Made by a program: the position numbers and the translations under genes
Origin: Candidatus Poseidoniaceae archaeon
GTDB taxonomy: Archaea > Thermoplasmatota > Poseidoniia > Poseidoniales > Poseidoniaceae
Direction of reading: 5' to 3'
NCBI GenBank assembly: GCA_949372875.1
Contig: CASIAW010000001.1
Span: 62,001-126,000 of the forward strand
DNA: 64,000 bases
Notes under the pieces: model-generated
Seen by the model: the letters and a program-made list of their open reading frames with translations, nothing else
The model's database searches: none
Told to the model about the DNA's origin: nothing
Part shown: in pieces, positions 9,374-17,410 of the stretch
How the letters are laid out: each line of letters begins with the position of its first letter
Numbering within the stretch: position 1 is the stretch's first letter

Positions 9374-10023
9374 ACCCGTTCGATTTCATATGTTCCTCGC
9401 CGACCGTCCCAGTTTACCGTTCCAGTCAATTCTAAACATCCCGGCAGATGTGGTCCTCCGGTGACCAGTGTTTCATATTCCCCGCCTTCTCCATCAATAC
9501 TGAATCGAAACTTTTCAGCCAGTTGTTCAAGTTCTTGAAGGGATGATTCGTCGAGTGTGCGGCCAATCCATTCTTCCCCTAAACCTTCACAACTCACGCT
9601 AGTGATGAAGACTTTGAATCCATTTTCAATGAGTCCGTTCATGTGGTCGTGGCTCTTTTGATGCCAGAGAGGGGTCCAACTTTTGATATTGAGACGCTCA
9701 GCCATCCGCTCAATTCTGCTCTTTTGGTAGTCCGAACGCAATGCTCCGCTTACCACCCCATCGATTTTGAGTGCAGCCAATGCTTGTTCAAGATCACTGA
9801 TTTCAATCTCTTGTACGCCCTCTGAAAGGACCTCAATCCATTTGACACCAGCAAGTTTTGCCTGATGCTCGACCAGGTGGGTTCCCGGAACTTGAAACAT
9901 CCATGAGTCTCCGCCTGTGATTCGAACGGTTACCAGGTGCGTTACATCCCATCCCTTGCACATAGCCCACCACCAAGCAGCGGCGGAATCCTTTCCTCCA
10001 GAAGACAGGACTGCGACACGCAT
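9358..10023 (-). CDS. dph6: Diphthine-ammonia ligase Dph6 (ATP-PPase)
   Basis: Catalyses the ATP-dependent amidation of diphthine on EF-2, the last step of diphthamide synthesis. The N-terminus VAVLSSGGKDSAAAWWWA is the PP-loop, and GEGGEYETLVTGGP is the diagnostic C-terminal motif of the MJ0570/Dph6 family. The 221-residue length matches archaeal members. The target, EF-2, is encoded at 21162 and retains the AIHRGPAQ modification loop. Confidence 0.88.
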   Translation of the reverse strand: MRVAVLSSGGKDSAAAWWWAMCKGWDVTHLVTVRITGGDSWMFQVPGTHLVEHQAKLAGVKWIEVLSEGVQEIEISDLEQALAALKIDGVVSGALRSDYQKSRIERMAERLNIKSWTPLWHQKSHDHMNGLIENGFKVFITSVSCEGLGEEWIGRTLDESSLQELEQLAEKFRFSIDGEGGEYETLVTGGPHLPGCLELTGTVNWDGRRGTYEIERVQSIA

Positions 10024-10139
10024 GTTGGTGCTACAACGCCATGTTTGAAGAGTTTAGGGGTCAAGCCTTTTTGGGTGAGGGTTCAAATGGGGTGGCGGAC
10101 TCAGCAATATGTCTCGGCCTATATGTGATGATTCAACCC

Positions 10140-10150
10140 TAAGAACCCTC
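10140..10150 (+). promoter_or_regulatory. TAAGAACCCTC element upstream of the proteasome operon
   Basis: This element lies about 45 bases before psmA. A closely similar TAAGAACCCC precedes fusA, CAAGAACCCTC precedes priS and TTGAGAACCCCC precedes the terminal oxidoreductase gene. A TATA-like CTATATGTG lies about 20 bases upstream at 10120-10128. Interpretation as a promoter or initiator element is inference. Confidence 0.35.
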
Positions 10151-10194
10151 ATCCTCATAAAGCGTCGATTCAACGAGACATTGAGAGTGACGAC

Positions 10195-10917
10195 ATGCAA
10201 CCAAGCGGAAGAGGATATGACCACGGAATTACGACATTCAGCCCAGACGGACGATTGTTCCAAGTTGAATATGCAAGAGAATCCGTTAAGCGAGGAACTA
10301 CAACTGCCGGTTTGAAATTCCGAGACGGTGTCGTTTTGGTTTGCGATAAGCGCATCGTTAGCCGTCTCATCATTCCTGAATCCATTGAAAAGATGTTCAA
10401 AGTTGACGGCCACATCGGTATTGCAACTTCAGGACTCGTCGCTGATGCCCGCCAATTGGTTGCTCGAGCTCGAGTTGATGCTCAAGTAAACCGTATCACG
10501 TATGCCGCTCGTGTACCAGTCGATGTATTGGTCAAAAAACTCTGTGACTTCAAGCAATCTTTCACTCAGTACGGAGGGTCCCGTCCGTTTGGAACAGCGC
10601 TCCTCATCGGCGGAGTCGATGATAACGGCATTCATTTGTATGAAACAGACCCAAGTGGCGCATATCAGTCATACCACGCTGGAGCTATTGGAAGCGGACG
10701 TAACACAGTTATCGAATTCTTTGAATCAAACTGGAAAGATGGTCTTACCCTCAATGCTGCTATGAAACTCGGACTCGAAGCTCTTCGCAGCGCAAACGAT
10801 ACCGAACTCAACCGAGAAGCTGTTGAAGTAACTGTTGTTGACGCTGATGGTTACCGTGTTTTGGACCGTTCTGAAGTCAACAAACAGATTGACCGCCTCA
10901 AGCCTCTTGAAGAGTGA
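10195..10917 (+). CDS. psmA: 20S proteasome subunit alpha
   Basis: Outer-ring, non-catalytic subunit of the archaeal 20S proteasome. The N-terminal gating region YDHGITTFSPDGRLFQVEYA is typical, although YDHG replaces the common YDRA. VLVCDKRI and GTALLIGGVD follow as in the family. At 240 residues it is standard length. It heads the operon with SBDS and the exosome genes, an old archaeal arrangement. Its partner ATPase PAN is at 60212-61480; PsmB is not in the window. Confidence 0.96.
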   Translation: MQPSGRGYDHGITTFSPDGRLFQVEYARESVKRGTTTAGLKFRDGVVLVCDKRIVSRLIIPESIEKMFKVDGHIGIATSGLVADARQLVARARVDAQVNRITYAARVPVDVLVKKLCDFKQSFTQYGGSRPFGTALLIGGVDDNGIHLYETDPSGAYQSYHAGAIGSGRNTVIEFFESNWKDGLTLNAAMKLGLEALRSANDTELNREAVEVTVVDADGYRVLDRSEVNKQIDRLKPLEE

Positions 10918-10971
10918 ACTTGAAGGGCACGTTCAAGTGCTGTCTCCCTTTTCACTAACTGAGGGGACACA

Positions 10972-11658
10972 ATGGTAAGTCTAGATGATGCCGTGCTTGC
11001 ACGGATGGAAAAAGGCGGTAAGCGCTATGAACTTCTGGTTGACCCAAATTCTGTTGAGGATTTCAAAGCCGACCCTTCATCAGTTGACTTGAATCAATTT
11101 TTGGCAATGGATGAAGTCTTTCACGATATCCGTGGTGCGGAACGCCCTACTGAAGAAGCCATTGAAAGTACTTTTGGAACACAAGACATACTCGAGATTG
11201 CCAAGATTATCTTATCCAAAGGTAGTATTCAACTGACCACAGCACAGCGGAAAGCACGTGTTGAAGAAATGCGCCAACAGATTGTTCATGAAATACACAC
11301 AATGGCAGTCGACCCAAAATCAAAAAGTCCTCATCCAAAGACTCGAATAGAATTAGCGCTTGAAGAATCAAGATACTCTGTCGACCCTTTCAAACGCCTT
11401 GATGACCAAGTCAAGGATGCAATTGAGTTGTTGAAACCCATGATTCCCTTGTCATTTGAATCGATTCGGTTAGCGGTTCGAGTTCCTGGATCAGCATATG
11501 GTTCAGCCTCACGGATTTTAAGACCTTATATGGAGAAAGAACAGTGGTTGGAAAACGGCACATGGGCTGCAATAATTGAATTACCAGCTGGAATGAAAGA
11601 CACTGTCATTGGCAAACTCATGCGCCAATCGTCGGACACTGAATTCAAGGAATTATAA
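10972..11658 (+). CDS. sdo1: Ribosome maturation protein SBDS/Sdo1
   Basis: Archaeal orthologue of the Shwachman-Bodian-Diamond protein, which in eukaryotes helps eject anti-association factor 6 from the 60S subunit. The FYSH-like N-domain (KGGKRYELLVDPN, DEVFHDIRGAERP), the helical middle domain (GSIQLTTAQRKARVEEMRQQ) and the ferredoxin-like C-domain (IRLAVRVPGSAYGSASRIL) are all present in 228 residues. It begins just after GAGGGGACACA, a possible ribosome-binding stretch, and lies 54 bases after psmA. Confidence 0.93.
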   Translation: MVSLDDAVLARMEKGGKRYELLVDPNSVEDFKADPSSVDLNQFLAMDEVFHDIRGAERPTEEAIESTFGTQDILEIAKIILSKGSIQLTTAQRKARVEEMRQQIVHEIHTMAVDPKSKSPHPKTRIELALEESRYSVDPFKRLDDQVKDAIELLKPMIPLSFESIRLAVRVPGSAYGSASRILRPYMEKEQWLENGTWAAIIELPAGMKDTVIGKLMRQSSDTEFKEL

Positions 11659-11741
11659 GTTTGAGACTTCGTATTCTGTTAGACGCTCAAGGGGTCGGCT
11701 TTATCATGGGATGGCGATTCGCCAAGAATGGAGAGAAAGAA

Positions 11742-12437
11742 ATGTCCAACGGTCAAAACGGCGCCGAGCTGCGCCTCGTGACCCCGGGGATGGCTATTGG
11801 GCCATCTGCTGGGATGCGCGTAGGAAGTGGTGCACTCGCACAAAACGATACAATCATAGCCACCCGACTCGGGTGGGTTAAACAACTCAATAACACGGTG
11901 TCTGTAGACCCAATTAACAGTGCCTACATGCCCCGTTCCGGTGACTTAATCGTCGCTACAGTTGCTGAAGTCCGAAACAATCTCTGGTTCATGAACATCA
12001 ACGGTCCTTTCCAAGGATTGTTGCCAATGTCCTTGGCTCCTTGGAAAGTCGAGTTTGGTGCTGCTCGCCAACACATGGGCATCGGAGATGTTGTCCTAGC
12101 TCGCGTTCAAGAAGTCGATGAATGCCACAATGTCGTTCTTACAATGAAAGGTGTTGGATTGCGCCGACTTAACCAAGGCTCCGTTCATTCAATCCCTGTT
12201 ACTCATATCGAACGCCTTCGTGGAGAAGGCAATGCGACCATTCAAAGACTTCGAGACGCATGTGATTGCAGAATCATCGTCGGCGAAAATGGAAAAGTTT
12301 GGGTCGATGGTGACGCAGATGGAATTGCTTGGGCTCGCCAAGCAATTGATTTAGTCCATACTTCAGGACACAAGAAAACATTCGAAGCAGATATGTCTGC
12401 TCTTGAAAAAAATGCTCCAAATAATGGTGATGCTTAA
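11742..12437 (+). CDS. rrp4: Exosome RNA-binding subunit Rrp4
   Basis: Cap subunit of the archaeal RNA exosome that feeds RNA to the Rrp41/Rrp42 ring. The N-terminal domain (LRLVTPGMAIG), the S1 domain (GDLIVATVAEVRNNLWFMNI) and the KH-like C-domain (ERLRGEGNATIQRLRDACDC with RIIVGENGKVWVDG) are in order, followed by a short charged tail. The ATG at 11742 is preceded by GGAGAGAAAG; earlier in-frame TTG (11661) and ATG (11706) starts are possible. It overlaps rrp41 by one base. Confidence 0.93.
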   Translation: MSNGQNGAELRLVTPGMAIGPSAGMRVGSGALAQNDTIIATRLGWVKQLNNTVSVDPINSAYMPRSGDLIVATVAEVRNNLWFMNINGPFQGLLPMSLAPWKVEFGAARQHMGIGDVVLARVQEVDECHNVVLTMKGVGLRRLNQGSVHSIPVTHIERLRGEGNATIQRLRDACDCRIIVGENGKVWVDGDADGIAWARQAIDLVHTSGHKKTFEADMSALEKNAPNNGDA

Positions 12438-13165
12438 TGGGCGGATACGGTGATGTACAATTATTACGCGACGACGGTCTTCGACTGGACGGACGCAAGC
12501 TTGACGAAATGCGACCAGTTTCTATCGAGGCAGGAATCTTACCTGCTGCAGATGGTTCAGCAATGGTTACGCACGGATTGAACGTTGCAGTTGCTGCAGT
12601 CTATGGACCTATGGAGGCACACCCTCGTAAGATTCAGAGACAAGATCGTGCTGTGATTGATGTTCGTTACAATATGGCTCCTTTCTCGACCAGCGACAGA
12701 ATTCGTCCAGGATTTAACCGCCGGTCTCGAGAAATTTCCAAAGTAACTGCAGAAGCACTGGAATCAGTTGTTCTGGTAGAGCGTTACCCACGTTCGAAAA
12801 TCCGTGTTGAAATTGAAATCCTTGCTGCTGAAGCCGGAACACGCTGTGCAGGTCTCACTGCAGCAGCAGTGGCTCTCGCTGATGCTGGAATTCCTATGCG
12901 TGACCTCATTGTTGGTGTTGCATCTGGTAAAGTCGAAGGTATCGTCGTTCTCGATCTCGACAAAGCTGAAGATAACTATGGGCAAGCTGACTTACCAGTT
13001 GGAATCTTGCCGAACACTGGAGAAATTGCTTTCTTACAAATGGATGGAGACCTTTCTCCAGATGAATACAATCTTGCCATGGAATACAACTTCAAAGCAG
13101 CAGCAGAAATTCATGAAATCATGGTTGATGCTCTCAAGCGCCGATACGAAGGAGGTGAGAACTGA
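12437..13165 (+). CDS. rrp41: Exosome catalytic subunit Rrp41
   Basis: Phosphorolytic RNase PH-type catalytic subunit of the exosome hexamer. It shows GLRLDGRKLDEMRP at the N-terminus, RYNMAPFSTSDRIRPGFNRR with RNA- and phosphate-contacting arginines, AAEAGTRCAGLTAAAVALAD, and the acidic site VLDLDKAEDNYGQADLP typical of active Rrp41. Length is 242 residues. Start and stop overlap both neighbours, which indicates translational coupling. Confidence 0.96.
   Translation: MGGYGDVQLLRDDGLRLDGRKLDEMRPVSIEAGILPAADGSAMVTHGLNVAVAAVYGPMEAHPRKIQRQDRAVIDVRYNMAPFSTSDRIRPGFNRRSREISKVTAEALESVVLVERYPRSKIRVEIEILAAEAGTRCAGLTAAAVALADAGIPMRDLIVGVASGKVEGIVVLDLDKAEDNYGQADLPVGILPNTGEIAFLQMDGDLSPDEYNLAMEYNFKAAAEIHEIMVDALKRRYEGGEN
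13151..13158 (+). promoter_or_regulatory. Strong Shine-Dalgarno site for rrp42
   Basis: GGAGGTGA lies 6 bases before the rrp42 ATG and inside the end of rrp41. It shows that internal operon genes here use Shine-Dalgarno initiation. Confidence 0.7.
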
Positions 13166-13950
13166 TGGTCGAACTCGTACCTACACTTCTCCGCCAAGAA
13201 CTCGCACGTCTTGCTGAAGACGACCTTCGACTCGATGGCCGTGGACAATGGGAAGGACGCGATGTTGATTTGCAAATTGACTGCCTCTACAATGCGGAAG
13301 GTTCTGCTAAAGTGGTCATGGGTAAGACAATCGTTTACGCTGGCGTCAAGTTTGAACTCCGAACACCTTGGCCTGACCGTCCATCACAGGGCTCTCTCAT
13401 GTGTGGTGCAGAGTTGCGACCTGTTGCTCATCGAAAGTATGAACCAGGACCACCATCCCCTCAATCCATTGAACTCGGCCGTGTTGTCGATCGTGGAATC
13501 CGTGAATCTGGTTGTATCGATATGGAAAGTCTGTGTATCGTCCCTGGAGAGAAAGTTTGGGGTGTCATGATTGACATCCACGTACTCTCAGATGGTGGAA
13601 ACGTCTTTGATGCATGTGGCTTAGCTGCTATCGCTGCTCTACGCACTGCAGTGGTTCCTGCTGAACGGTTTGATGTCGGAGAAGATTACACTTTGAAAGT
13701 TAAGGGGACGCCTATTATGGCATCTTTTACCCGAGTTGGTGGACGTTACATCTACGACCCTTCAGAAGAAGAAGAACTTGGTGGCGATGAACGCATTCAT
13801 ATCACTCTCGGAGACGAGGGTCACCTTCATTCCCTACAAAAGGGGTTAAGAGGGGTGTTCACGCCGGCAGAATTTGCAGAGATATTCGATGTGGCACATC
13901 AGCGATGTGCTGAACTTCGTAAACTCGTTGCAACCCAGGAGGGGAACTGA
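13165..13950 (+). CDS. rrp42: Exosome non-catalytic subunit Rrp42
   Basis: RNase PH-fold partner of Rrp41. It has DDLRLDGRGQWEGRDVDLQI, GSAKVVMGKTIVYAGVKFEL and SGCIDMESLCIVPGEKVWGV, the usual Rrp42 signature, in 261 residues. It keeps the ring-forming fold but lacks the acidic catalytic cluster of Rrp41. It overlaps rrp41 (TGATG) and is followed without a gap by L37Ae. Confidence 0.95.
   Translation: MVELVPTLLRQELARLAEDDLRLDGRGQWEGRDVDLQIDCLYNAEGSAKVVMGKTIVYAGVKFELRTPWPDRPSQGSLMCGAELRPVAHRKYEPGPPSPQSIELGRVVDRGIRESGCIDMESLCIVPGEKVWGVMIDIHVLSDGGNVFDACGLAAIAALRTAVVPAERFDVGEDYTLKVKGTPIMASFTRVGGRYIYDPSEEEELGGDERIHITLGDEGHLHSLQKGLRGVFTPAEFAEIFDVAHQRCAELRKLVATQEGN
13937..13944 (+). promoter_or_regulatory. 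Shine-Dalgarno site supporting a TTG start
   Basis: AGGAGGGG lies 6 bases before TTG at 13951 and overlaps the end of rrp42. It fixes the TTG as the start of the L37Ae gene, since the first residues after it (AKRTQKAGATARFG) match the family N-terminus. Confidence 0.7.
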
Positions 13951-14310
13951 TTGGCAAAGCGAACACAGAAAGCAGGTGCAACAGCACGTTTTGGAGCTCG
14001 ATACGGTGTATCCGTTCGTCGAAATACTGGAACTGCATTAGCTAAGAAGACAGCAAAATACACTTGCCCGGTATGTCAATACCGCAAAGTTCGAAGAGTT
14101 TCTGTCGGAATCTGGAACTGTACAAAGTGTGACCACACCTTTGCAGGTGGCGCATGGGAACCATTCACTCGAGCATCCGATACCAACAGCCGTATTCTAC
14201 GACGTTCAGTCGAAGGTGCTACAACCGCTGACATGGCATTTATCGCTCAACAAGCAGCGCTTGATTACGAGCGTGCCCTAGCCGCTGGCGAGATTTCAGA
14301 AGAAGAGTGA
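13951..14310 (+). CDS. rpl37ae: 50S ribosomal protein L37Ae
   Basis: Zinc-ribbon protein of the large ribosomal subunit. The basic N-terminus (AKRTQKAGATARFGARYG) is followed by the C4 ribbon CPVCQYRKVRRVSVGIWNCTKC and AGGAWEP. At 119 residues it is longer than the usual 70-95 because of an extra C-terminal helical tail. The TTG start is supported by the AGGAGGGG site. In many euryarchaea rpoP (Rpo12) follows; here a Pcc1-like gene follows directly. Confidence 0.92.
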   Translation: MAKRTQKAGATARFGARYGVSVRRNTGTALAKKTAKYTCPVCQYRKVRRVSVGIWNCTKCDHTFAGGAWEPFTRASDTNSRILRRSVEGATTADMAFIAQQAALDYERALAAGEISEEE

Positions 14311-14333
14311 ATACACTCCGAGGAGTGTTGAGC

Positions 14334-14594
14334 ATGGCTTCCAATTGGTCGCTTACTCTCACAGTACAGTCGAGTACTCCGGCAGATACCAAAGCCCTGG
14401 CAGACGCACTTACAACCGATGAGATCGTTTTTTGGACAACTTCGAGAGATTCCTTTCATTTCACACTCCGAGAACAAAAATCAAAGGATTTGAGAGCGAT
14501 GTGGAATACACGAATGCGTGGAATCATCGCAGTCGATTCTTTGCTTTCATCACTTTCAATGGAGTCCGAGGGTTCTTCAACCAATACCCAATGA
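14334..14594 (+). CDS. KEOPS subunit Pcc1-like protein
   Basis: An 86-residue protein in the position usually held by Pcc1, the dimerisation subunit of the KEOPS complex that makes t6A in tRNA. ADTKALADALTTDEI and the C-terminal DLRAMWNTRMRGIIAVDSLL fit the Pcc1 pattern (helix, strands, then a LRA-LNS-LR-like helix), but similarity is modest. The ATG at 14334 is chosen. The call rests on synteny plus this weak pattern. Confidence 0.55.
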   Translation: MASNWSLTLTVQSSTPADTKALADALTTDEIVFWTTSRDSFHFTLREQKSKDLRAMWNTRMRGIIAVDSLLSSLSMESEGSSTNTQ

Positions 14595-14611
14595 GAACAA
14601 CAGGTGAGAAC

Positions 14612-14932
14612 ATGGATAACCTCGAACAACTCCAAGTCGTCGTCAATGAAGTACAATCTGCTCGTCAACAACTTGCCAACCTTCGTGCACAAGTTGTCGA
14701 GTTAGAAGCAACGGTGGAAGCGGTAAAGAATCAACCTGAAGAACTCGCACTGCACCAACAAATGGGTGGAGTTTTAGTTGAGGTCTCTGACCGTCCGAAC
14801 TTAGTCAAAGATTTGGAAGAAACACTCGTTGCCCTGAAAGAACATCTTGAGCGCTTTACTGAACGTGAAGCAGAACTCTTGTCCACGTACAATCAACTGA
14901 AGCAAATGATTGCGGGGTCGGAAAACGCATGA
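14612..14932 (+). CDS. pfdB: Prefoldin subunit beta
   Basis: Subunit of the hexameric prefoldin chaperone that captures unfolded protein. The 106-residue sequence is two long coiled-coil helices (LEQLQVVVNEVQSARQQL and EETLVALKEHLERFTEREAE) joined by a short beta hairpin (YVxVG-like region around MGGVLVEVSD). The start is the ATG at 14612 after CAGGTGAGAAC. It overlaps the DHH gene by 4 bases. Confidence 0.88.
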   Translation: MDNLEQLQVVVNEVQSARQQLANLRAQVVELEATVEAVKNQPEELALHQQMGGVLVEVSDRPNLVKDLEETLVALKEHLERFTEREAELLSTYNQLKQMIAGSENA

Positions 14933-15933
14933 GTTCTTCTGATGCCCACGAAGCAGAACTCGAGTCTTTCCATGCCTGGCTAACCGAAGCATGCTCGAGA
15001 GGTGCAGTCCCTATTGTGACAGGTAAAAACGGCGATATGGACACCATCGGTTCAGCGGTGGCTCTTTCAGCAGCACATCCCAATCTTATGGCTTGTGGAT
15101 TACATTTAGGCAGAACTGCAAAACGAATGGTTGAGAACCTTCAAGCACCGTTTCGCAAACTTTCAGATCAACAAACTGTATGGCCTCAATCATTAGGCGG
15201 CATCATCATTGTTGATGCTGCGGCTCCTGGACAAGTTGGGATTGAATTACCTGCTGGAATACCTGTATGTGTTCTGGATCATCATTCAACCTGTGATTGG
15301 GACTTAGGTGAAGACGACCTTCTGCTGCAATGGAATGTTCGTGCTACAACACAAATTGTTGACGCTTATCTTTGCAAATTTTCCCCAGTATCTCGTTCTC
15401 TGGTCGTGCGGAAAATGCTTCTGGCTGGACTGTTGACCGATACAGGTCGGTTTCGTCATGCTGACAAAGGAGCCTTCCAGACAGCTGTCGACTTGTTGAC
15501 TGGTGGTGACTTAGATTACGCCTCTTTCGTCGAATATGTTGAAACGGAAACGACAACACCGAGTGAACGTGGTAGTCTTCTTCGTGGTTTGGGACGGGCA
15601 AACTCAGTCGATTCTGGACCATGGAACATTGTCTATACCCATTCAGGGACTCTTGAAGGAAGATTAGCCAGCCTTCTTATTGGAACTGGAGCAGAAATCG
15701 CACTCGTGAGTCGATTCAGAGATGGTGAGACGAGATTGACAGCCCGTGCTTCACGGCATACGACCCAAAAAGGAATTCATCTTGGTGAACTCATGGCATC
15801 CGTTGCTCAACAGATCGGCGGCGAAGGTGGCGGGCATGATGGTGCGGCAGGTTGGAGCGGCAAAACCGACCGCATTGCAGCAGAATCCTCATTTATTGCC
15901 TTAGTTGCCTCTATTAAAAGGAGAGATGATTGA
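14929..15933 (+). CDS. DHH-family phosphoesterase (RecJ/NrnA-like)
   Basis: A 334-residue DHH/DHHA1 phosphoesterase. Metal motifs are GKNGDMDTIGSAVAL (DxD), IIIVDAAAPG, and VLDHHSTCDWD (DHH); the C-terminal DHHA1 domain carries GGEGGGHDGAAGWSG. Such enzymes cleave short oligonucleotides or cyclic dinucleotides. Position behind the exosome operon suggests a role in finishing RNA turnover, which is inference. It overlaps both neighbours by a few bases. Confidence 0.85.
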   Translation: MSSSDAHEAELESFHAWLTEACSRGAVPIVTGKNGDMDTIGSAVALSAAHPNLMACGLHLGRTAKRMVENLQAPFRKLSDQQTVWPQSLGGIIIVDAAAPGQVGIELPAGIPVCVLDHHSTCDWDLGEDDLLLQWNVRATTQIVDAYLCKFSPVSRSLVVRKMLLAGLLTDTGRFRHADKGAFQTAVDLLTGGDLDYASFVEYVETETTTPSERGSLLRGLGRANSVDSGPWNIVYTHSGTLEGRLASLLIGTGAEIALVSRFRDGETRLTARASRHTTQKGIHLGELMASVAQQIGGEGGGHDGAAGWSGKTDRIAAESSFIALVASIKRRDD

Positions 15934-16997
15934 TGTCGGAAATTGATGTCCCTAACGCCCCTGGATACTTTATTTCACGCTGGCGTGAGCAAGGACCAGT
16001 CGACATTGACACATTGGAGCAATGGCGAGCTGAATTGAATTGGAACACTTGGCTTCCGCTCGCTGAAGCAGCACTTTTTTTGGATGCTGCAGAACTTCTT
16101 GCTCTCATTGAATCGGTTCTCTCTCCGGCCCAAAAAGCAACTTTGTCTCTTGTTCGACGTCGAATGCTCGGTGACACTCGTCTCCAGCAAGCCATTGAGG
16201 CTGCACTTGATATTGCACGTCACCCCGAAACGAGAGACTTAGCGCTTGAAGGTCGACTTCGTATGGAGTTGGGTCTGGCTAAGTATGAACTTGGTGATAC
16301 GGAAGCTGCGAAAGAAGATTTGACTTGGGCAGAAACCCGTTTGAAGTCAGTTGCTCTTGCGAGTCGCGACCATGATCTCTCACTCATCAACAAGGCCGCA
16401 CTTCACTCTGCATGTGGTGAGCCACTGATGGCGCTCACCGTTTATTCTGAAATACCTCGAAACGGTGACCATGCAGACGAAACTGTCGCATTATCACGGT
16501 TAGGTGCAAGTCGAATTAGCGCTGCTTTGGGTCATCATTTTGATTCAGTTCGTCATGCTTGGAATGCACATGCATTTGCTCTTAAAGCGAAGCAAATCGG
16601 TATGGCTATCGAAGGTGGAGCACTTTTCCTTGATTTTGCATCCGATTCACAAGATGATACCGCTGAACGAATGCATATTCAGATCTCAAATTCGAAACCG
16701 AGAGATGCGGGTGAAGAATTACGAGAACTGAAAGTTCACCCAGAAGATATCTCAGATGTGTTCTCGTGGTGTTGCTCTCATCTTCCTGAGAATCATGCTG
16801 GCAATGATCGTCCGGACCTACGTGCAATGATCAGTTTGGCGCATCGCTTGAATCAGATGGAACATTTTGACGCTTTGATTCAAAACCCTGATGGAATTGA
16901 AGACCCCATGCTGGTTGCTGTTGTGCAAAATTGTATTGAAGACCCAGAATTAAAGAAACTTTGGAATGTTCGTCTCGCCACATTGACAATGCTTTAA
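15933..16997 (+). CDS. Helical-repeat (TPR-like) protein, unknown
   Basis: A 354-residue soluble protein made almost wholly of alpha helices, with TPR-like pairs around ARHPETRDLALEGRLRMELG, AKYELGDTEAAKEDLTWAET and LSLINKAALHSACGEPLMAL. No catalytic motif recognised. The ATG overlaps the DHH stop (TGATG), so it ends this operon and may be a scaffold for operon products; that role is a guess. Confidence 0.65.
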   Translation: MSEIDVPNAPGYFISRWREQGPVDIDTLEQWRAELNWNTWLPLAEAALFLDAAELLALIESVLSPAQKATLSLVRRRMLGDTRLQQAIEAALDIARHPETRDLALEGRLRMELGLAKYELGDTEAAKEDLTWAETRLKSVALASRDHDLSLINKAALHSACGEPLMALTVYSEIPRNGDHADETVALSRLGASRISAALGHHFDSVRHAWNAHAFALKAKQIGMAIEGGALFLDFASDSQDDTAERMHIQISNSKPRDAGEELRELKVHPEDISDVFSWCCSHLPENHAGNDRPDLRAMISLAHRLNQMEHFDALIQNPDGIEDPMLVAVVQNCIEDPELKKLWNVRLATLTML

Positions 16998-17401
16998 TCT
17001 ATAGATGAGCACCATTGATTTAAATCGGAAAACTCTTCATGTGTCCATTCGATAAGTGGTGGTATCTCATTCCACCATTTGACCATCTGAACCTTAGCGT
17101 CATCAACGCTCCATTTTTCGTTTTTCGGCACTTGGACATGAACATGCGCCACCCAACCCTTCGGGTAGTAGGTTTTATTCCATTTTTGTATGACGCCTTC
17201 AAGTCCAGTTTCCTCTTTCAATTCTCGGAGTAAGGCTTGTTCAGGAGTTTCACCTTTCTCGATATGTCCTCCGGGAATTTCCCATCCACGTTCAGGATGT
17301 TCCACAAATACAACACTTCCACCTTCACCGAGAATATGTTTGCTTTTGTCCTCGGTAGTCACCCATGCAAGAACAAAAATTGGTTGTTTCTCTGTTGCCA
17401 C
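16994..17401 (-). CDS. Nudix hydrolase
   Basis: A 135-residue single-domain Nudix hydrolase. The Nudix box reads GHIEKGETPEQALLREL followed by KEETGLEG, matching GX5EX7REUXEEXGU. GWEIPGG precedes it as usual. The substrate (a nucleoside diphosphate derivative) is not predictable. The start is a GTG at 17401. It overlaps the preceding convergent gene by 4 bases and follows the helical-repeat gene at 17411 on the same strand. Confidence 0.88.
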   Translation of the reverse strand: MATEKQPIFVLAWVTTEDKSKHILGEGGSVVFVEHPERGWEIPGGHIEKGETPEQALLRELKEETGLEGVIQKWNKTYYPKGWVAHVHVQVPKNEKWSVDDAKVQMVKWWNEIPPLIEWTHEEFSDLNQWCSSID

Positions 17402-17410
17402 TGTATCAAC

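Noticed and set aside
10060-10110. GGGTTCAAATGG resembling a tRNA T-loop
   Set aside because: The flanks cannot pair as a T-stem, and no acceptor, D or anticodon arm can be drawn around it.
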